Source of the DNA: an uncultured Bacteroidales bacterium
GTDB taxonomy: Bacteria > Bacteroidota > Bacteroidia > Bacteroidales > Paludibacteraceae
Assembly: GCA_945787425.1 (NCBI GenBank)
Contig: CALZHO010000041.1
Coordinates: 1-7,016, forward strand
Length of the DNA stretch: 7,016 nucleotides
Direction of reading: 5' to 3'
Notes under the pieces: model-generated
What the model saw: the letters and a program-made list of their open reading frames with translations, nothing else
The model's database searches: none
What the model was told of the DNA's origin: nothing
Translations under genes and position numbers: made by a program
Part shown: in pieces, positions 1 through 6,890 of the stretch
Layout: each line of letters starts with the position of its first letter
How positions within the stretch are numbered: the stretch's first letter is position 1

Positions 1-1520
1 AGATGATAGGTATGATGTATCTGGTGTTGACCGCTATGTTGGCGCTCAACGTCAGTGCAGCTATCTTGAATGGATATACGCAGGTGGACGATAGTCTGCA
101 TGCAACCATTGAAACGATGCAAGATAGTAATGCCGAGACATACGCTACCTTTAAGGCCGCTTTGGACAAAAACCCAGAGAAGACCCAAGAATGGTACGAC
201 AAAGCCATGGAGGTAAAACGAGTATCGGATGAGTTCTTTGATTATGTGCAAAAATTCAAAGATGATATGGTGCTGTTGGCAGATGGCAAAAAGGCAGTAA
301 TGAACGCCAGAGTAAGTGAGATTGGTAAAAAAGATGATACCAATATCCCCGCTCAATATGCCATCAATGAGGGGCATGCTACAGAATTGAAGGAGAAGAT
401 TAATCGTTTCCGTAATTTCTTGATTAAATACACCGAGGGAGTACCAGACGCAATCATGTTTCATGAAGAAATGAATCATACTTTTGTGACAGAGGATGGT
501 ACCAACGCAGAGGGTGATCCTGTTACATGGGAGAATATGATTTTCAATGAAATGCCCATGTGTGCTTCGATTACTATTTTAACAAAATTGCAAAATGATA
601 TCCGTCACTGCGAGGGCGTTGCAACACGTTTGTTGTTGAGCGCAACCGATGCAGGTGACTTGCGTGTGAATAAATTCAATGCGTATGTCATTCCTTCTGC
701 AAACTACGTGGTAAAAGGCACCAAGTACACCGCACAAGTGATTTTGGCAGCCATTGACTCTACACAAACTCCTGAGTACTACGTGAATGGTCAAAAGTTG
801 AATAGCAGTGGTATATATGAGGTTATCGCCAACACAGTAGGTGTGCAGAAAATTACTGGTCGCATTGGATATATGGACCAACAAGGTGTGATGCAGTATC
901 TGCCATTTGAGCGCGAGTACACAGTAGGCGAACCAACCGCCACAATCTCCAATACCGATTTGAATATTATGTATCGTGGCTACGATAACCCATTCTCTAT
1001 TTCTGTACCAGGTGTGAGTGCGCACTTATTGCAAGTGAAATGTGCTCAAGCGTCTATCAAACAGGAGAATAACATGTGGATTATTCGTCCAAATGCAGAC
1101 TCTCCAGAAAAATTAGAGATAGAAGTGTACGCTAATATAGGTGGTGATCTTGCATTAATGGGATCGCAAATGTATCGTGTAAAGAATTTGCCTCGTCCAG
1201 ATGCTTATTTTGAGATTAATGGTGTTCCAACTGAAGATACACGCATCCCTCGTGCACAATTGATTAATCCTAAGAACAAAATTATAGCTTCTTATGGCGC
1301 AGACGGATTGGTGCAAGCAAAATTCGAAATCACAGGTTTCCAAGTGAAGTTGCCAACAGGTGCCTCAATCTCTGTCAAAGGTGATCATTTTGATACCAAA
1401 GCCTTGGATGCTATCAAGAAACTGAAACAAGGAAATACCGTTAACCTTATGTACATCAAGGCAAAAGGTCCTGATGGAAAAGAAATACAGTTGCGTGGTC
1501 TTCCTATAGAGTTAAATTAA
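1..1520 (+). CDS. gldM: GldM/PorM, type IX secretion system motor shaft protein (5' partial)
   Basis: This is GldM (PorM in Porphyromonas), the inner-membrane-anchored protein that dimerises across the periplasm and, with GldL, forms the proton-driven rotary motor of the T9SS; its periplasmic end contacts the GldK/GldN ring. The frame is open from the first base. The ATG at 3 is almost certainly internal, because family members carry a short cytoplasmic stretch ending in a PRxKMI-like motif before the single membrane helix, so roughly 10-15 residues are missing. Counting from that ATG: membrane helix about 1-24 (MMYLVLTAMLALNVSAAI), helical D1 domain about 25-215 including the segment 176-204 (W-N..FN-MP..A..TIL..LQNDI), then beta-rich D2-D4 domains to residue 505, with landmarks YTVGEPTATISNTDLNIMY (306-324) and RVKNLPRPDAYF (392-403). 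The stop is TAA at 1518-1520; gldN starts 1 base later. The D1-D4 boundaries are approximate. I am confident of the family; gldM versus porM is only a naming choice. Confidence 0.95.
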   Translation, partial: MIGMMYLVLTAMLALNVSAAILNGYTQVDDSLHATIETMQDSNAETYATFKAALDKNPEKTQEWYDKAMEVKRVSDEFFDYVQKFKDDMVLLADGKKAVMNARVSEIGKKDDTNIPAQYAINEGHATELKEKINRFRNFLIKYTEGVPDAIMFHEEMNHTFVTEDGTNAEGDPVTWENMIFNEMPMCASITILTKLQNDIRHCEGVATRLLLSATDAGDLRVNKFNAYVIPSANYVVKGTKYTAQVILAAIDSTQTPEYYVNGQKLNSSGIYEVIANTVGVQKITGRIGYMDQQGVMQYLPFEREYTVGEPTATISNTDLNIMYRGYDNPFSISVPGVSAHLLQVKCAQASIKQENNMWIIRPNADSPEKLEIEVYANIGGDLALMGSQMYRVKNLPRPDAYFEINGVPTEDTRIPRAQLINPKNKIIASYGADGLVQAKFEITGFQVKLPTGASISVKGDHFDTKALDAIKKLKQGNTVNLMYIKAKGPDGKEIQLRGLPIELN

Positions 1521-1521
1521 A

Positions 1522-2463
1522 ATGATTATGAAGAAGGTTTGTTTAATTATTTTTGCGTTGCTTGGTATTACTACCATTCATGCGCAGTATCAAGTGAATT
1601 CTTTTTTTGACGACAAGGGAATGGTTCGTTTGGAAACCCAAGAGTTGTCAGAAGCTGCTGATACATTGGTGAGTATATTTCACCGTGCGGATGATGTGGT
1701 ATGGTCACGCGTGGTATACCGCATTGTAGATATGCGTTTCAAACAAAATTATCAGTTGTATAATCCTGTTTCATCAGAGGACCCTCAGTTTAAATCATTA
1801 TTCTTAGTAATGCTGAATGCGATTCAAGATGGAATGGAGGTGTACGAAAAGTCTTCGGATATAGGTGATGTGAAACCTTATTTTAATCTTCCTCCTATGC
1901 CCCGTGAGATGATTCCAACTGTTTTGAATACAGACCGTACCGGCGAGTTGGGTGATGGAGATATAGCAACGTCAGAGTACATGTTGCTCAACTATGACTC
2001 CATTACGAAGGAGATGCGTTTTAACAACTACTCATACAAAGGATTTGTGCGCAATCAGTTGAAGTATATGATTCAAGAGATTATCTTCTTCGATAAACAT
2101 TATTCAAGATTGTATTCCAAAATATTGGCGATAGCACCGATGCATGCTGATAACATAACGTATTATGATGACATGCCTATTATGGAGGCTATATATGGAC
2201 AAATCCTCTTCTGGGTGCCATTTGATGCTTTCCGCCCATATATGGCAAAACAATATATAATTCAGTCTGATAATAATATGAAACGCGTCACATTTGACGA
2301 TTTCTTCTTGAAAAAGTTGTACACTTCTTATATTGTAGGAACAAGCAATGTGTATGACCGAATGATTCCTGATTTTGCAAAAACACAAGAGGAGATAGCA
2401 AAAGAACAGGAGCGCGTGGAGTGGGAGTTGTTGAGTGCGGAACAAGACCTTTGGGAATATTAA
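1522..2463 (+). CDS. gldN: GldN/PorN, periplasmic T9SS ring component
   Basis: The 313-residue product matches the GldN/PorN family, which with the lipoprotein GldK/PorK forms the large periplasmic ring of the type IX secretion system beneath the outer membrane. A signal peptide is visible: KK at residues 4-5, a hydrophobic core VCLIIFALLGITTIHA, and likely cleavage after Ala21. Family landmarks seen are the DVVWSRVVYRIVDM segment (58-71), the YNPV motif (80-83), ILFWVPFDAFRPY (228-240), and the C-terminal FFLKKLYTSY followed by NVYDRMI (276-282). The tail from about 286 is a charged, probably helical segment (KTQEEIAKEQERVEWELL). The ATG at 1522 lies 1 base after the gldM stop; the ATG at 1528 is an equally good start and gives a more typical M-K-K signal peptide. 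Close spacing implies co-transcription and probable translational coupling with gldM. Tandem stops TAA TAA (2461-2466) end the gene, followed by a terminator-like hairpin. Confidence 0.93.
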   Translation: MIMKKVCLIIFALLGITTIHAQYQVNSFFDDKGMVRLETQELSEAADTLVSIFHRADDVVWSRVVYRIVDMRFKQNYQLYNPVSSEDPQFKSLFLVMLNAIQDGMEVYEKSSDIGDVKPYFNLPPMPREMIPTVLNTDRTGELGDGDIATSEYMLLNYDSITKEMRFNNYSYKGFVRNQLKYMIQEIIFFDKHYSRLYSKILAIAPMHADNITYYDDMPIMEAIYGQILFWVPFDAFRPYMAKQYIIQSDNNMKRVTFDDFFLKKLYTSYIVGTSNVYDRMIPDFAKTQEEIAKEQERVEWELLSAEQDLWEY

Positions 2464-2474
2464 TAATATCAATC

Positions 2475-2500
2475 AAAGGGCGGGTGTGAACCTGCCCTTT
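2475..2500 (+). terminator. Probable intrinsic terminator after gldN
   Basis: Arms AAAGGGCGGGT (2475-2485) and ACCTGCCCTTT (2490-2500) pair over 11 positions with a single G-U wobble around a GTGA tetraloop, followed by the pyrimidine-rich tract CCTTCTT (2501-2507). The position, just after the tandem stops of gldN, suits the 3' end of the gld operon. The T-tract is short and interrupted, so termination may be partial. The hairpin ends 10 bases before the ftsX ATG, so it could instead sit in the ftsX leader. Confidence 0.72.
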
Positions 2501-2510
2501 CCTTCTTACA

Positions 2511-3371
2511 ATGAAACGGCATAGTCTATTCAATATGTATTTCACCACAACAATGTCTGTTGCATTGGTGTTGTTTTTGGTGGGATTGGAATGCTTGGTG
2601 CTATTGTCAGCTCATGAACTGATGCGCCATGTGAAAGAAAATGTAGTTGTGTCCATAGTAATGAAGGATGATAATACGGCGGATGATGTGGCTCGAACAA
2701 AACGCTTGCTTAGTGCCGCTCCATATGTTCTTGACTATCGTTTTATTTCCCGCGAGGAGGCGTTGCAAGAGCATATCGCCAATCTCGGTGAGGATCCTAC
2801 TGCATTTTTAGGTTATAACCCTTTGAACGATGCATTTGAAATTCGCTTACAAGCCATCTATGCACATTCTGATAGTATTGCCCAAATTGAAAAGGGACTG
2901 ATAAATATGCCTTATGTTGAAAAGGTGATTTATCAAAAGGATGTAGTAAAGGTGTTAGATAATAATCTTAACGAGATAGCACTTATTTTATTGGCAGTGG
3001 CATTGGCTTTGTTGATAATAGCATTGGTGCTAATTAGTAATACGATACAATTGCAGGTGTATTCTAAACGATTCTTAATCAATACAATGCGACTCGTTGG
3101 GGCTACTCCTTGGGTAATCAAATGGCCTTTGATACGCCGTAATATTGGTATGGGTATCGAGGCCGCACTCTTAGCCTTGTTGATGCTGGCTGCCACATAT
3201 TATTATTGTCAAACCCGTTTAGGAATTATTCTGTTCCCCTTGATATGGCAAAATGTAGCATTCATATCGCTCGTTGTTATGACAACAGGAGTAGTGATTA
3301 CTTTCCTTGCTTCATTGGCTGCTACAAATCGATATATTCGAATGAAAACCAGTAAAATGTATGAAATTTAA
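2511..3371 (+). CDS. ftsX: FtsX-like cell division ABC transporter permease
   Basis: The 286-residue protein has the FtsX architecture. FtsX partners with the ATPase FtsE at the septum and transmits ATP hydrolysis across the membrane to activate peptidoglycan hydrolases; it is not thought to transport a substrate. Visible order: cytoplasmic N-terminus, TM1 about 14-33, an extracytoplasmic domain about 34-152 (containing NVVVSIVMKDD and the paired ISREEALQEH segment, 79-88), TM2 about 154-178, the conserved cytoplasmic loop with NTIQLQVYSKR (177-187) and NTMRLVGAT (191-199), TM3 about 213-233 and TM4 about 243-272. Length is normal for the family. The ATG at 2511 is chosen because it gives the expected short basic N-terminus (MKRHS); a TGA at 2487-2489 blocks extension further upstream in this frame. 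No ftsE is adjacent; a separate ftsE locus is usual in Bacteroidota. The 3' end overlaps the next gene by 11 bases. No confident promoter is seen upstream. Confidence 0.93.
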   Translation: MKRHSLFNMYFTTTMSVALVLFLVGLECLVLLSAHELMRHVKENVVVSIVMKDDNTADDVARTKRLLSAAPYVLDYRFISREEALQEHIANLGEDPTAFLGYNPLNDAFEIRLQAIYAHSDSIAQIEKGLINMPYVEKVIYQKDVVKVLDNNLNEIALILLAVALALLIIALVLISNTIQLQVYSKRFLINTMRLVGATPWVIKWPLIRRNIGMGIEAALLALLMLAATYYYCQTRLGIILFPLIWQNVAFISLVVMTTGVVITFLASLAATNRYIRMKTSKMYEI

Positions 3372-3579
3372 TCTTCCAAAAATAAATGCAATTTTGATTG
3401 CTACGAGTTTGGTAATTATTGTTCTTGGTTTTGCTCTTATGGTAGGCGAACCCAGTGGAACAACCGAATTTAATCCAGATATCTTTTCAGTACGTAGGAT
3501 TACCGTAGGACCGATGATTTCTTTATTCGGATTCTTGGTAATGATAGTAGCAATCTTATATAAACCTCGCAAGAAATGA
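3361..3579 (+). CDS. DUF3098 small two-helix membrane protein
   Basis: The 72-residue product belongs to the DUF3098 family of Bacteroidota, whose function is unknown to me. Visible parts are a short N-terminus ([10 protein letters not shown]), TM1 about 10-28, a loop of some 20 residues carrying the family signature [15 protein letters not shown] (37-51), TM2 about 50-67 and a basic tail KPRKK. The basic tail and short N-terminus suggest that both ends face the cytoplasm, with the signature loop outside (inference). The ATG lies inside the ftsX coding region (11-base overlap, 3361-3371), and its stop shares ATGA with the uppP start (3576-3579), so synthesis of all three proteins is probably coupled. 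The setting suggests a role at the inner membrane in division or lipid-carrier recycling, but nothing in the sequence indicates an enzymatic activity: it has no cysteine or histidine and no recognisable catalytic motif. Confidence 0.9.
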   Translation: MKFNLPKINAILIATSLVIIVLGFALMVGEPSGTTEFNPDIFSVRRITVGPMISLFGFLVMIVAILYKPRKK

Positions 3580-4382
3580 GTTGGTGGGAAGCGTTATTGT
3601 TGGGTGTCATTCAGGGATTGACTGAATTTCTGCCCGTATCCTCTTCTGGCCACTTGGAGATAGGCCAAGCATTGCTGGGGACGGCAGGTGAGGAGAATCT
3701 CACTTTTGCTATTGTCGTACATACGGCTACAGTATTGTCCACTCTGGTCATTCTTTGGCAGGAAGTGGTACAACTCTTCAAAGGGACTTTCACTACCGTG
3801 AAGTGGAATCAAGACAAGAATTATGTGGCCATGATTTTAGTATCCATGATTCCTGTTTTCGTTGTGGGTATGTTCTTCAAAGAACAGGTAGAGGCATTTT
3901 TTGGTAGAGGTTTATTGCTTGTAGGTATTTGCCTATGCGTGACCGCTTTCTTGTTATATTTCAGCGAGTGGCTCAGTAAGCGCCGTGCAGGAATGGGCCA
4001 CGAAGTAGGGTATAAGGACGCTATTATTATTGGTCTTGCTCAGGCGGTGGCTGTATTGCCAGGACTGAGCCGTAGTGGAACAACCATTGCTACAGGATTG
4101 CTCTGTGGCGTAAAGAAAGAGAGTGTGACCAAGTTCTCATTTCTTATGGTGTTGATTCCTATTTTGGGTGAGGCTTTTCTGGAATTATTGGAAATATTGA
4201 GCGGCGAGGTGACCAACTCGTTGGGAATTGTTCCAATGTTAGTGGGCTTTGTGGCAGCATTTATTTCGGGTTGCTTGGCATGTAAGTTCATGATAAATAT
4301 TGTGCGTCGTCAAAAATTGATATATTTTGCTATCTATTGTCTTTGCGCGGGAATCTTTGCTATTGTGTATGGACTTTGTTAA
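3576..4382 (+). CDS. uppP: Undecaprenyl-diphosphate phosphatase UppP (BacA family)
   Basis: UppP removes a phosphate from undecaprenyl diphosphate on the outer face of the inner membrane, regenerating the lipid carrier for peptidoglycan and surface glycans; overexpression of the family gives bacitracin resistance. The 268-residue length is typical. Both signature regions are intact: [18 protein letters not shown] at 10-27, containing the Q/E-xxx-E element (Gln13, Glu17) and His26, and PGLSRSG at 162-168 with the essential arginine at 166. The remainder is strongly hydrophobic, consistent with the multi-helix inverted-repeat fold; helices can be seen at about 46-64, 84-101, 111-130, 185-207, 217-236 and 248-267. 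The start ATG overlaps the DUF3098 stop (ATGA), and the 3' end overlaps truB by 14 bases when truB is started at 4369. No signal suggests independent transcription. Confidence 0.97.
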   Translation: MSWWEALLLGVIQGLTEFLPVSSSGHLEIGQALLGTAGEENLTFAIVVHTATVLSTLVILWQEVVQLFKGTFTTVKWNQDKNYVAMILVSMIPVFVVGMFFKEQVEAFFGRGLLLVGICLCVTAFLLYFSEWLSKRRAGMGHEVGYKDAIIIGLAQAVAVLPGLSRSGTTIATGLLCGVKKESVTKFSFLMVLIPILGEAFLELLEILSGEVTNSLGIVPMLVGFVAAFISGCLACKFMINIVRRQKLIYFAIYCLCAGIFAIVYGLC

Positions 4383-5082
4383 AGGGGAGATATTGGCTTT
4401 TGACAAACCCTATCGTTGGACAAGCTTCGACGTGGTGGGTAAAGTACGATGGTTATTGTGCAAAAAGTTAGGAGTTAAGAAGCTGAAGGTAGGTCATTCG
4501 GGTACGCTTGATCCATTAGCAACGGGTGTTGTGGTCGTTTGTACTGGTAAGAAAACGAAATTGATAGACCAACTGCAAGCGCATCAGAAGGAGTATGTAG
4601 CTACTTTGCAATTGGGAGCTACAACCCCCAGTTTTGACCTGGAGAAGGAGATTGATGCTACCTATCCAACGGAGCATATTACACGCGATTTAATAGAAGA
4701 AGTTATCCCTACTTTTACAGGAGAACAGTGGCAAGTACCACCTATGTTTTCTGCGGTGAAGGTGGACGGCAAGCGTGCTTATAAATTAGCGCGACAGGGC
4801 GAGGAAGTGAAATTGAAAGCGAAACTGCTGGTAATAGACGAGATAGAAATACTCGATTTTCTGGAGAACAAAATGCAGTTGACTCTGCGCATCGTTTGTT
4901 CCAAAGGTACATACATACGTGCTTTAGCTCGCGATATTGGGCAACGCCTTAATAGTGGAGCGCATTTGATTGCTTTGCGCCGAACAAGAGTGGGGGAGGT
5001 GCGTGTTGAGGATTGCATGACTATTGAAGAATTTATAAATGTGATTGATAATACAAACTTGACAGATAATGAGATTAAGTGA
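4369..5082 (+). CDS. truB: tRNA pseudouridine-55 synthase TruB
   Basis: TruB converts U55 in the T-loop of nearly all elongator tRNAs to pseudouridine in the cytoplasm. I place the start at ATG 4369, giving 237 residues beginning [19 protein letters not shown], the normal N-terminus for Bacteroidota TruB. An in-frame ATG at 4327 would add 14 residues ([14 protein letters not shown]) unlike the family and overlap uppP by 56 bases. Motifs with the 4369 start: [15 protein letters not shown] at 40-54 with catalytic Asp48; the [20 protein letters not shown] region (123-142) with the conserved Tyr138; [15 protein letters not shown] (177-191); and LRRTRVG (203-209). The protein ends soon after the catalytic domain and lacks a long C-terminal PUA-type extension, as in the shorter TruB forms. 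It overlaps uppP by 14 bases (4369-4382) and queA by 14 bases (5069-5082), so it sits in the middle of the coupled chain. Confidence 0.95.
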   Translation: MDFVKGEILAFDKPYRWTSFDVVGKVRWLLCKKLGVKKLKVGHSGTLDPLATGVVVVCTGKKTKLIDQLQAHQKEYVATLQLGATTPSFDLEKEIDATYPTEHITRDLIEEVIPTFTGEQWQVPPMFSAVKVDGKRAYKLARQGEEVKLKAKLLVIDEIEILDFLENKMQLTLRIVCSKGTYIRALARDIGQRLNSGAHLIALRRTRVGEVRVEDCMTIEEFINVIDNTNLTDNEIK

Positions 5083-6175
5083 TTTCAAATTCAAACTACC
5101 AGAGGAATTGATTGCGCAATTCCCTAGCCGTTTTCGTGACGATGCTCGTATGCTTGTCTTACATACCAAAACAGGCAGGATAGAGCATAAGTGCGTGAGT
5201 GATTTCGCAGCATATTTTAATGAAGGCGATTTATTAATTGCCAATGATACGAAGGTGTTTCCTGCTCGCTTATATGCAAAAAAAGAAAAAACTCTTGCTA
5301 ATATAGAAGTGTTTTTGTTGCGTGAATTGAATCATGCTAATCGCTATTGGGATGTCTTGGTAGATCCTGCGCGTAAAATACGTATTGGTAATAAGTTGTT
5401 CTTTGATGATGATGCTACTATTTTTGCAGAGGTAATAGATAATACCACTTCTCGTGGACGTACGCTGCGTTTCTTGACGGACTATGAAGGTGATGATTTT
5501 GTACAACATCTATATGAGATGGGTACAACTCCGTTGCCAAAATATATTGTCCGTCCAATGACAGAGCAAACATATGAAGAATACGAGAAGGTATTTAGCG
5601 ATTTGTTGGTAGATGAGATGGATGAGGAGCGTTATCAGACTGTTTTTGCAGATAAGATAGGAGCCGTAGCGGCGCCTGCTTCAGGCATGCATTTCTCGAA
5701 GAACTTGCTCAAACGCTTGGAGATTCGAGGCGTTGATATTCAGACCTTGACATCGCACGTCGGTTTGGGTAATTTTAAACCAGTAGATGTAGAGGATTTG
5801 ACGAAGCATAAGGTGGAAAGCGAACAAATCACCATCTCGCAAACAGTAGCGGATGCCGTGGATAAAGCGCATGAGAACAATAAGTTGATTTGTGCGGTCG
5901 GTACCGAAGTAATGCGCGCTTTAGAGCATGTGGTTGGAACCAACGGTCAAGTTAAGGCCTATGATGGCTGGACGAATAAATTCATCTATCCTCCTTACGA
6001 TTTCACTGTAGCAAATGCCTTCTTTGTAAATTTCTATATGCCGCAATCTACTCAATTGATTATGGTAGCTACTTTTGGTGGCTACGAGAATGTGATGAAA
6101 GCATACAAAGAAGCAGTCAAAGAAGGATATCGTTTTGGTGATTATGGAGATGCTATGCTTATCCTCAACGATTAA
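5069..6175 (+). CDS. queA: S-adenosylmethionine:tRNA ribosyltransferase-isomerase QueA
   Basis: QueA transfers and isomerises the ribosyl moiety of S-adenosylmethionine onto preQ1 at the wobble base of tRNAs with GUN anticodons, making epoxyqueuosine, the penultimate step of queuosine synthesis. The 368-residue protein carries the family landmarks: [19 protein letters not shown] at the N-terminus, NDTKVFPARL (60-69), GEDGxx-like core replaced by the Bacteroidota form VLVDPARKIRIGNKL (96-110), YQTVFADKIGAVAAP (189-203), HVGLGNF (230-236), GWTNKFIYPPYDF (300-312) and YRFGDYGDAMLIL (354-366). Some positions differ from forms I remember: ASGMHF where TAGLHF or TASLHF is common, SHVG for LHVG or LHAG, and NFYMP for NFHxP. 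There is also an apparent acidic insertion at about 164-186. The gene starts inside truB (14-base overlap) and ends with tandem TAA TAA (6173-6178). The frame is intact throughout, so I regard it as functional or recently functional. Confidence 0.95.
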   Translation: MRLSDFKFKLPEELIAQFPSRFRDDARMLVLHTKTGRIEHKCVSDFAAYFNEGDLLIANDTKVFPARLYAKKEKTLANIEVFLLRELNHANRYWDVLVDPARKIRIGNKLFFDDDATIFAEVIDNTTSRGRTLRFLTDYEGDDFVQHLYEMGTTPLPKYIVRPMTEQTYEEYEKVFSDLLVDEMDEERYQTVFADKIGAVAAPASGMHFSKNLLKRLEIRGVDIQTLTSHVGLGNFKPVDVEDLTKHKVESEQITISQTVADAVDKAHENNKLICAVGTEVMRALEHVVGTNGQVKAYDGWTNKFIYPPYDFTVANAFFVNFYMPQSTQLIMVATFGGYENVMKAYKEAVKEGYRFGDYGDAMLILND

Positions 6176-6196
6176 TAACCATCCTATTCTTCTTTT

Positions 6197-6859
6197 ATGA
6201 CTGTGCGCATCGATGAAAGCTGGCGACAGGTCTTGCAACCTGAGTTTGATAAGCCCTATTTCGAATTGCTTACTGATTTTGTGCGCCATGCCTATGCTAC
6301 GCAACAGTGTTTCCCTCCTGCTGGTCAGATTTTTCGGGCCTTTGATCTTTGTCCATTTGATAAAGTGCGGGTGGTGATTATTGGTCAGGATCCATACCAT
6401 GATATCAATCAGGCACACGGATTGTGTTTTTCTGTGCAAGATGGTGTGAAAGTGCCACCTTCATTGGAGAATATCTATAAGGAACTCAATCGCGACCTTG
6501 GCAAACCTATTCCTACTTCAGGCAACCTGACACATTGGGCGGAACAAGGTGTGCTGCTCTTGAATGCAACGCTTACAGTGCAGGCACATATGGCGGGTAG
6601 CCATCAGGGCAAAGGTTGGGAGGAGTTGACGGATGCGGTAATACAAGCCTTGAATAATCAACGAGAAAACATCGTTTTTATGCTTTGGGGGAGTTATGCT
6701 CAGCGCAAAGGGCAGTTTATTGATCGCAAGCGACATTTAGTATTGACAGCTGTTCACCCAAGTCCCTTGAGCGCTTATCGTGGTTTTATTGGCTGTGGAC
6801 ACTTCTCGCAAGCGAATAATTATCTTCTGCAACATGGGCAAACGCCTATTAATTGGTAA
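6197..6859 (+). CDS. ung: Uracil-DNA glycosylase, family 1 (Ung)
   Basis: Ung cleaves uracil from DNA after cytosine deamination or dUTP misincorporation, leaving an abasic site for base-excision repair. The 220-residue protein has every active-site element of family 1: GQDPYH at 63-68 with catalytic Asp65 and Tyr67, which blocks thymine; NQAHGLCFSV (71-80) with the stacking Phe78; KVPPSLENIYKEL (85-97); LLNATLTV (121-128) with uracil-reading Asn123; and the leucine-loop motif HPSPLSAYRG (187-196) with His187 and Leu191. Length is typical. The ATG at 6197 gives the usual short N-terminus before W9, the hydrophobic stretch and the CFPP motif (38-41). It lies 21 bases after the queA stop; those bases contain no hairpin or obvious promoter, so ung may be transcribed with the upstream genes, though without the overlaps seen there. 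polA follows 31 bases downstream. Confidence 0.97.
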   Translation: MTVRIDESWRQVLQPEFDKPYFELLTDFVRHAYATQQCFPPAGQIFRAFDLCPFDKVRVVIIGQDPYHDINQAHGLCFSVQDGVKVPPSLENIYKELNRDLGKPIPTSGNLTHWAEQGVLLLNATLTVQAHMAGSHQGKGWEELTDAVIQALNNQRENIVFMLWGSYAQRKGQFIDRKRHLVLTAVHPSPLSAYRGFIGCGHFSQANNYLLQHGQTPINW

Positions 6860-6890
6860 TTCAATAATTCATAATTCTTAACTCAAAATT
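6860..6890 (+). repeat. AT-rich spacer with three TAATTC repeats between ung and polA
   Basis: The 31-base gap is strongly AT-rich. TAATTC occurs three times, at 6857-6862 (overlapping the ung stop codon), 6865-6870 and 6872-6877, with offsets of 8 and 7 bases. No stable hairpin, Shine-Dalgarno sequence or TAnnTTTG-type promoter element is seen. It may simply be a low-complexity leader that keeps the polA start unstructured. Confidence 0.4.

Noticed and set aside
479..486. TACTTTTG, a match to the Bacteroidota -7 promoter element TAnnTTTG
   Set aside because: It lies inside gldM with no TTTG about 19 bases upstream and no gene start nearby.
579..1025. 148-codon open frame on the minus strand within gldM
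   Set aside because: It lies wholly opposite a clear GldM coding region; its translation is rich in Cys, His and Ile with no recognisable domain, as expected of an antisense shadow.
2104..2548. Minus-strand open frames of 122 and 86 codons opposite the gldN end and the hairpin
   Set aside because: They overlap gldN and run through the terminator-like hairpin; the translations have no recognisable domain.
5402..5426. TTTG (5402-5405) followed by TATTTTTG (5419-5426), resembling a -33/-7 promoter
   Set aside because: The spacing is 13 bases instead of about 19, and it lies in the middle of queA.
6070..6077. TACTTTTG near the queA 3' end, a possible ung promoter
   Set aside because: No TTTG at the expected upstream distance; the match lies in the codons of the conserved ATFGGYE segment of QueA.
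6176..6196. Possible terminator or promoter between queA and ung
   Set aside because: The 21 bases are pyrimidine-rich but contain no inverted repeat and no -7-like element.
5921..6439. 172-codon open frame on the minus strand spanning the queA end and ung start
   Set aside because: It crosses two well-supported genes including the Ung GQDPYH motif, and its translation shows no family features.
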